From positions 8,054 to 72,053 of the forward strand of contig JBMNGH010000010.1 of assembly GCA_050949725.1 (NCBI GenBank): a DNA stretch of 64,000 nucleotides, in the 5' to 3' direction. Positions within the stretch are counted from its first letter, which is position 1; every line of letters starts with the position of its first letter. A program made the translations under genes and the position numbers. A model generated the notes under the pieces. The model had not been told where the DNA came from. It saw only the letters and a list, made by a program, of their open reading frames with translations, and made no database searches. Shown here one piece after another: positions 63,777-64,000 of the stretch. The stretch is from JBMNGH01 sp050949725. Lineage in GTDB: Bacteria > Bacillota > Thermosediminibacteria > Thermosediminibacterales > Tepidanaerobacteraceae.

Positions 63777-64000
63777 TGAGAAAGTATATAGTTTACTTAG
63801 CCGTAATTTCTTCTTTGCTTGGTGCAAGTGTTGTTTCCAGTAGATCTTGGAATGTTTCAGCTATCTTTATTTAGAGCTTTAATTATACTTATTTCAATGA
63901 TTATGTTTATAGATATGCTATTTTCTAATAAATTACTTTCCGTTGGTAAAAAAGAAAATAGTTATTCGATTAAATTTATGCTGATATGGTTTTTATATGC
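63777..64000 (+). CDS. O-antigen/EPS polymerase-like membrane protein (partial, frameshifted)
   Basis: From ATG 63777 (AAGGATG upstream) the frame gives RKYIVYLAVISSLLGASVV, then after a break at about 63838 PVDLGMFQLSLFRALIILIS, MIMFIDMLFSNKLLS and KFMLIWFLY up to the window edge. A first hydrophobic pair with the short DLG(x)QLSLFRALIIL stretch is typical of O-antigen ligase/polymerase-type proteins (Wzy-like). Only the N terminus is visible, so the assignment is tentative. Confidence 0.6.

Overview
The window looks like a piece of chromosome from an anaerobic, endospore-forming member of the Clostridia (low-GC Firmicutes). The basis is a CotF-type spore coat protein, a GerM-type lipoprotein, S-layer-homology (SLH) proteins, a LoaP-type NusG paralogue, the DUF1659/DUF2922/YvrJ trio, a PrdF-like proline racemase, frequent TTG/GTG starts and strong AGGAGG ribosome binding sites. 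No rRNA, tRNA or CRISPR array was seen.

Layout. 0-5 kb: a decayed ISLre2-type transposase, then a DUF134 / Mrp / NifX-like / ECF-S-like run in which every gene carries frameshifts. 4.7-13.9 kb: a lone CheB, an asparagine-synthetase-like protein whose Cys nucleophile is Ser, a Crp/Fnr regulator divergent from two half-size permeases, lipoproteins, a cupin, a polysaccharide deacetylase and GerM. 14-18.4 kb: an EamA exporter and one-carbon enzymes (Fhs, FolD). 18.4-23.2 kb: a TPR protein, then a REP-associated tyrosine transposase (RAYT) surrounded by GC-rich REP-like repeats. 23.5-29.4 kb: CotF, proline racemase, DUF1540, DeoC, a pyruvate-kinase-C-like protein, a cysteine-desulfidase-family protein and diaminopimelate dehydrogenase. 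29.5-37 kb: a Gre-like factor, a coiled-coil protein, YchF, a triple FMN-binding protein, a pseudouridine synthase, a subtilase and a nitrilase. 36.8-39.1 kb: an ArsR / permease / thioredoxin-like / CMD operon. 39.7-45.6 kb: a large SLH protein, an SGNH hydrolase, an orphan methyltransferase, and a minus-strand DUF1659-DUF2922-YvrJ-ComK-like cluster.

46-64 kb is one long plus-strand surface-polysaccharide locus. LoaP leads it, followed by CpsB phosphatase, two SLH proteins, a membrane protein, a Wzz-like protein, CpsD tyrosine kinase, a truncated CapD-type fragment, an initiating sugar transferase, an epimerase, glycosyltransferases, two heparinase II/III-family proteins, a UDP-sugar dehydrogenase and the start of a polymerase-like membrane protein. 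Base composition turns markedly AT-rich at about 53 kb, at the CapD fragment, which suggests an exchanged EPS cassette. LoaP plausibly keeps RNA polymerase processive across the operon.

Two repeat families stand out. One is a ~55-bp hairpin with terminator character, present seven times and always downstream of a gene. The other is a REP-like family carrying a GGGGACGGAGTTGTTGTCAC-type core around the RAYT gene. Single-base indels, mostly in short homopolymers, cluster in 0.5-4.3 kb and 54.9-63.9 kb and are nearly absent between. They could be assembly errors or true decay, and genes carrying them are labelled pseudogene only in the sense of 'disrupted as given'.
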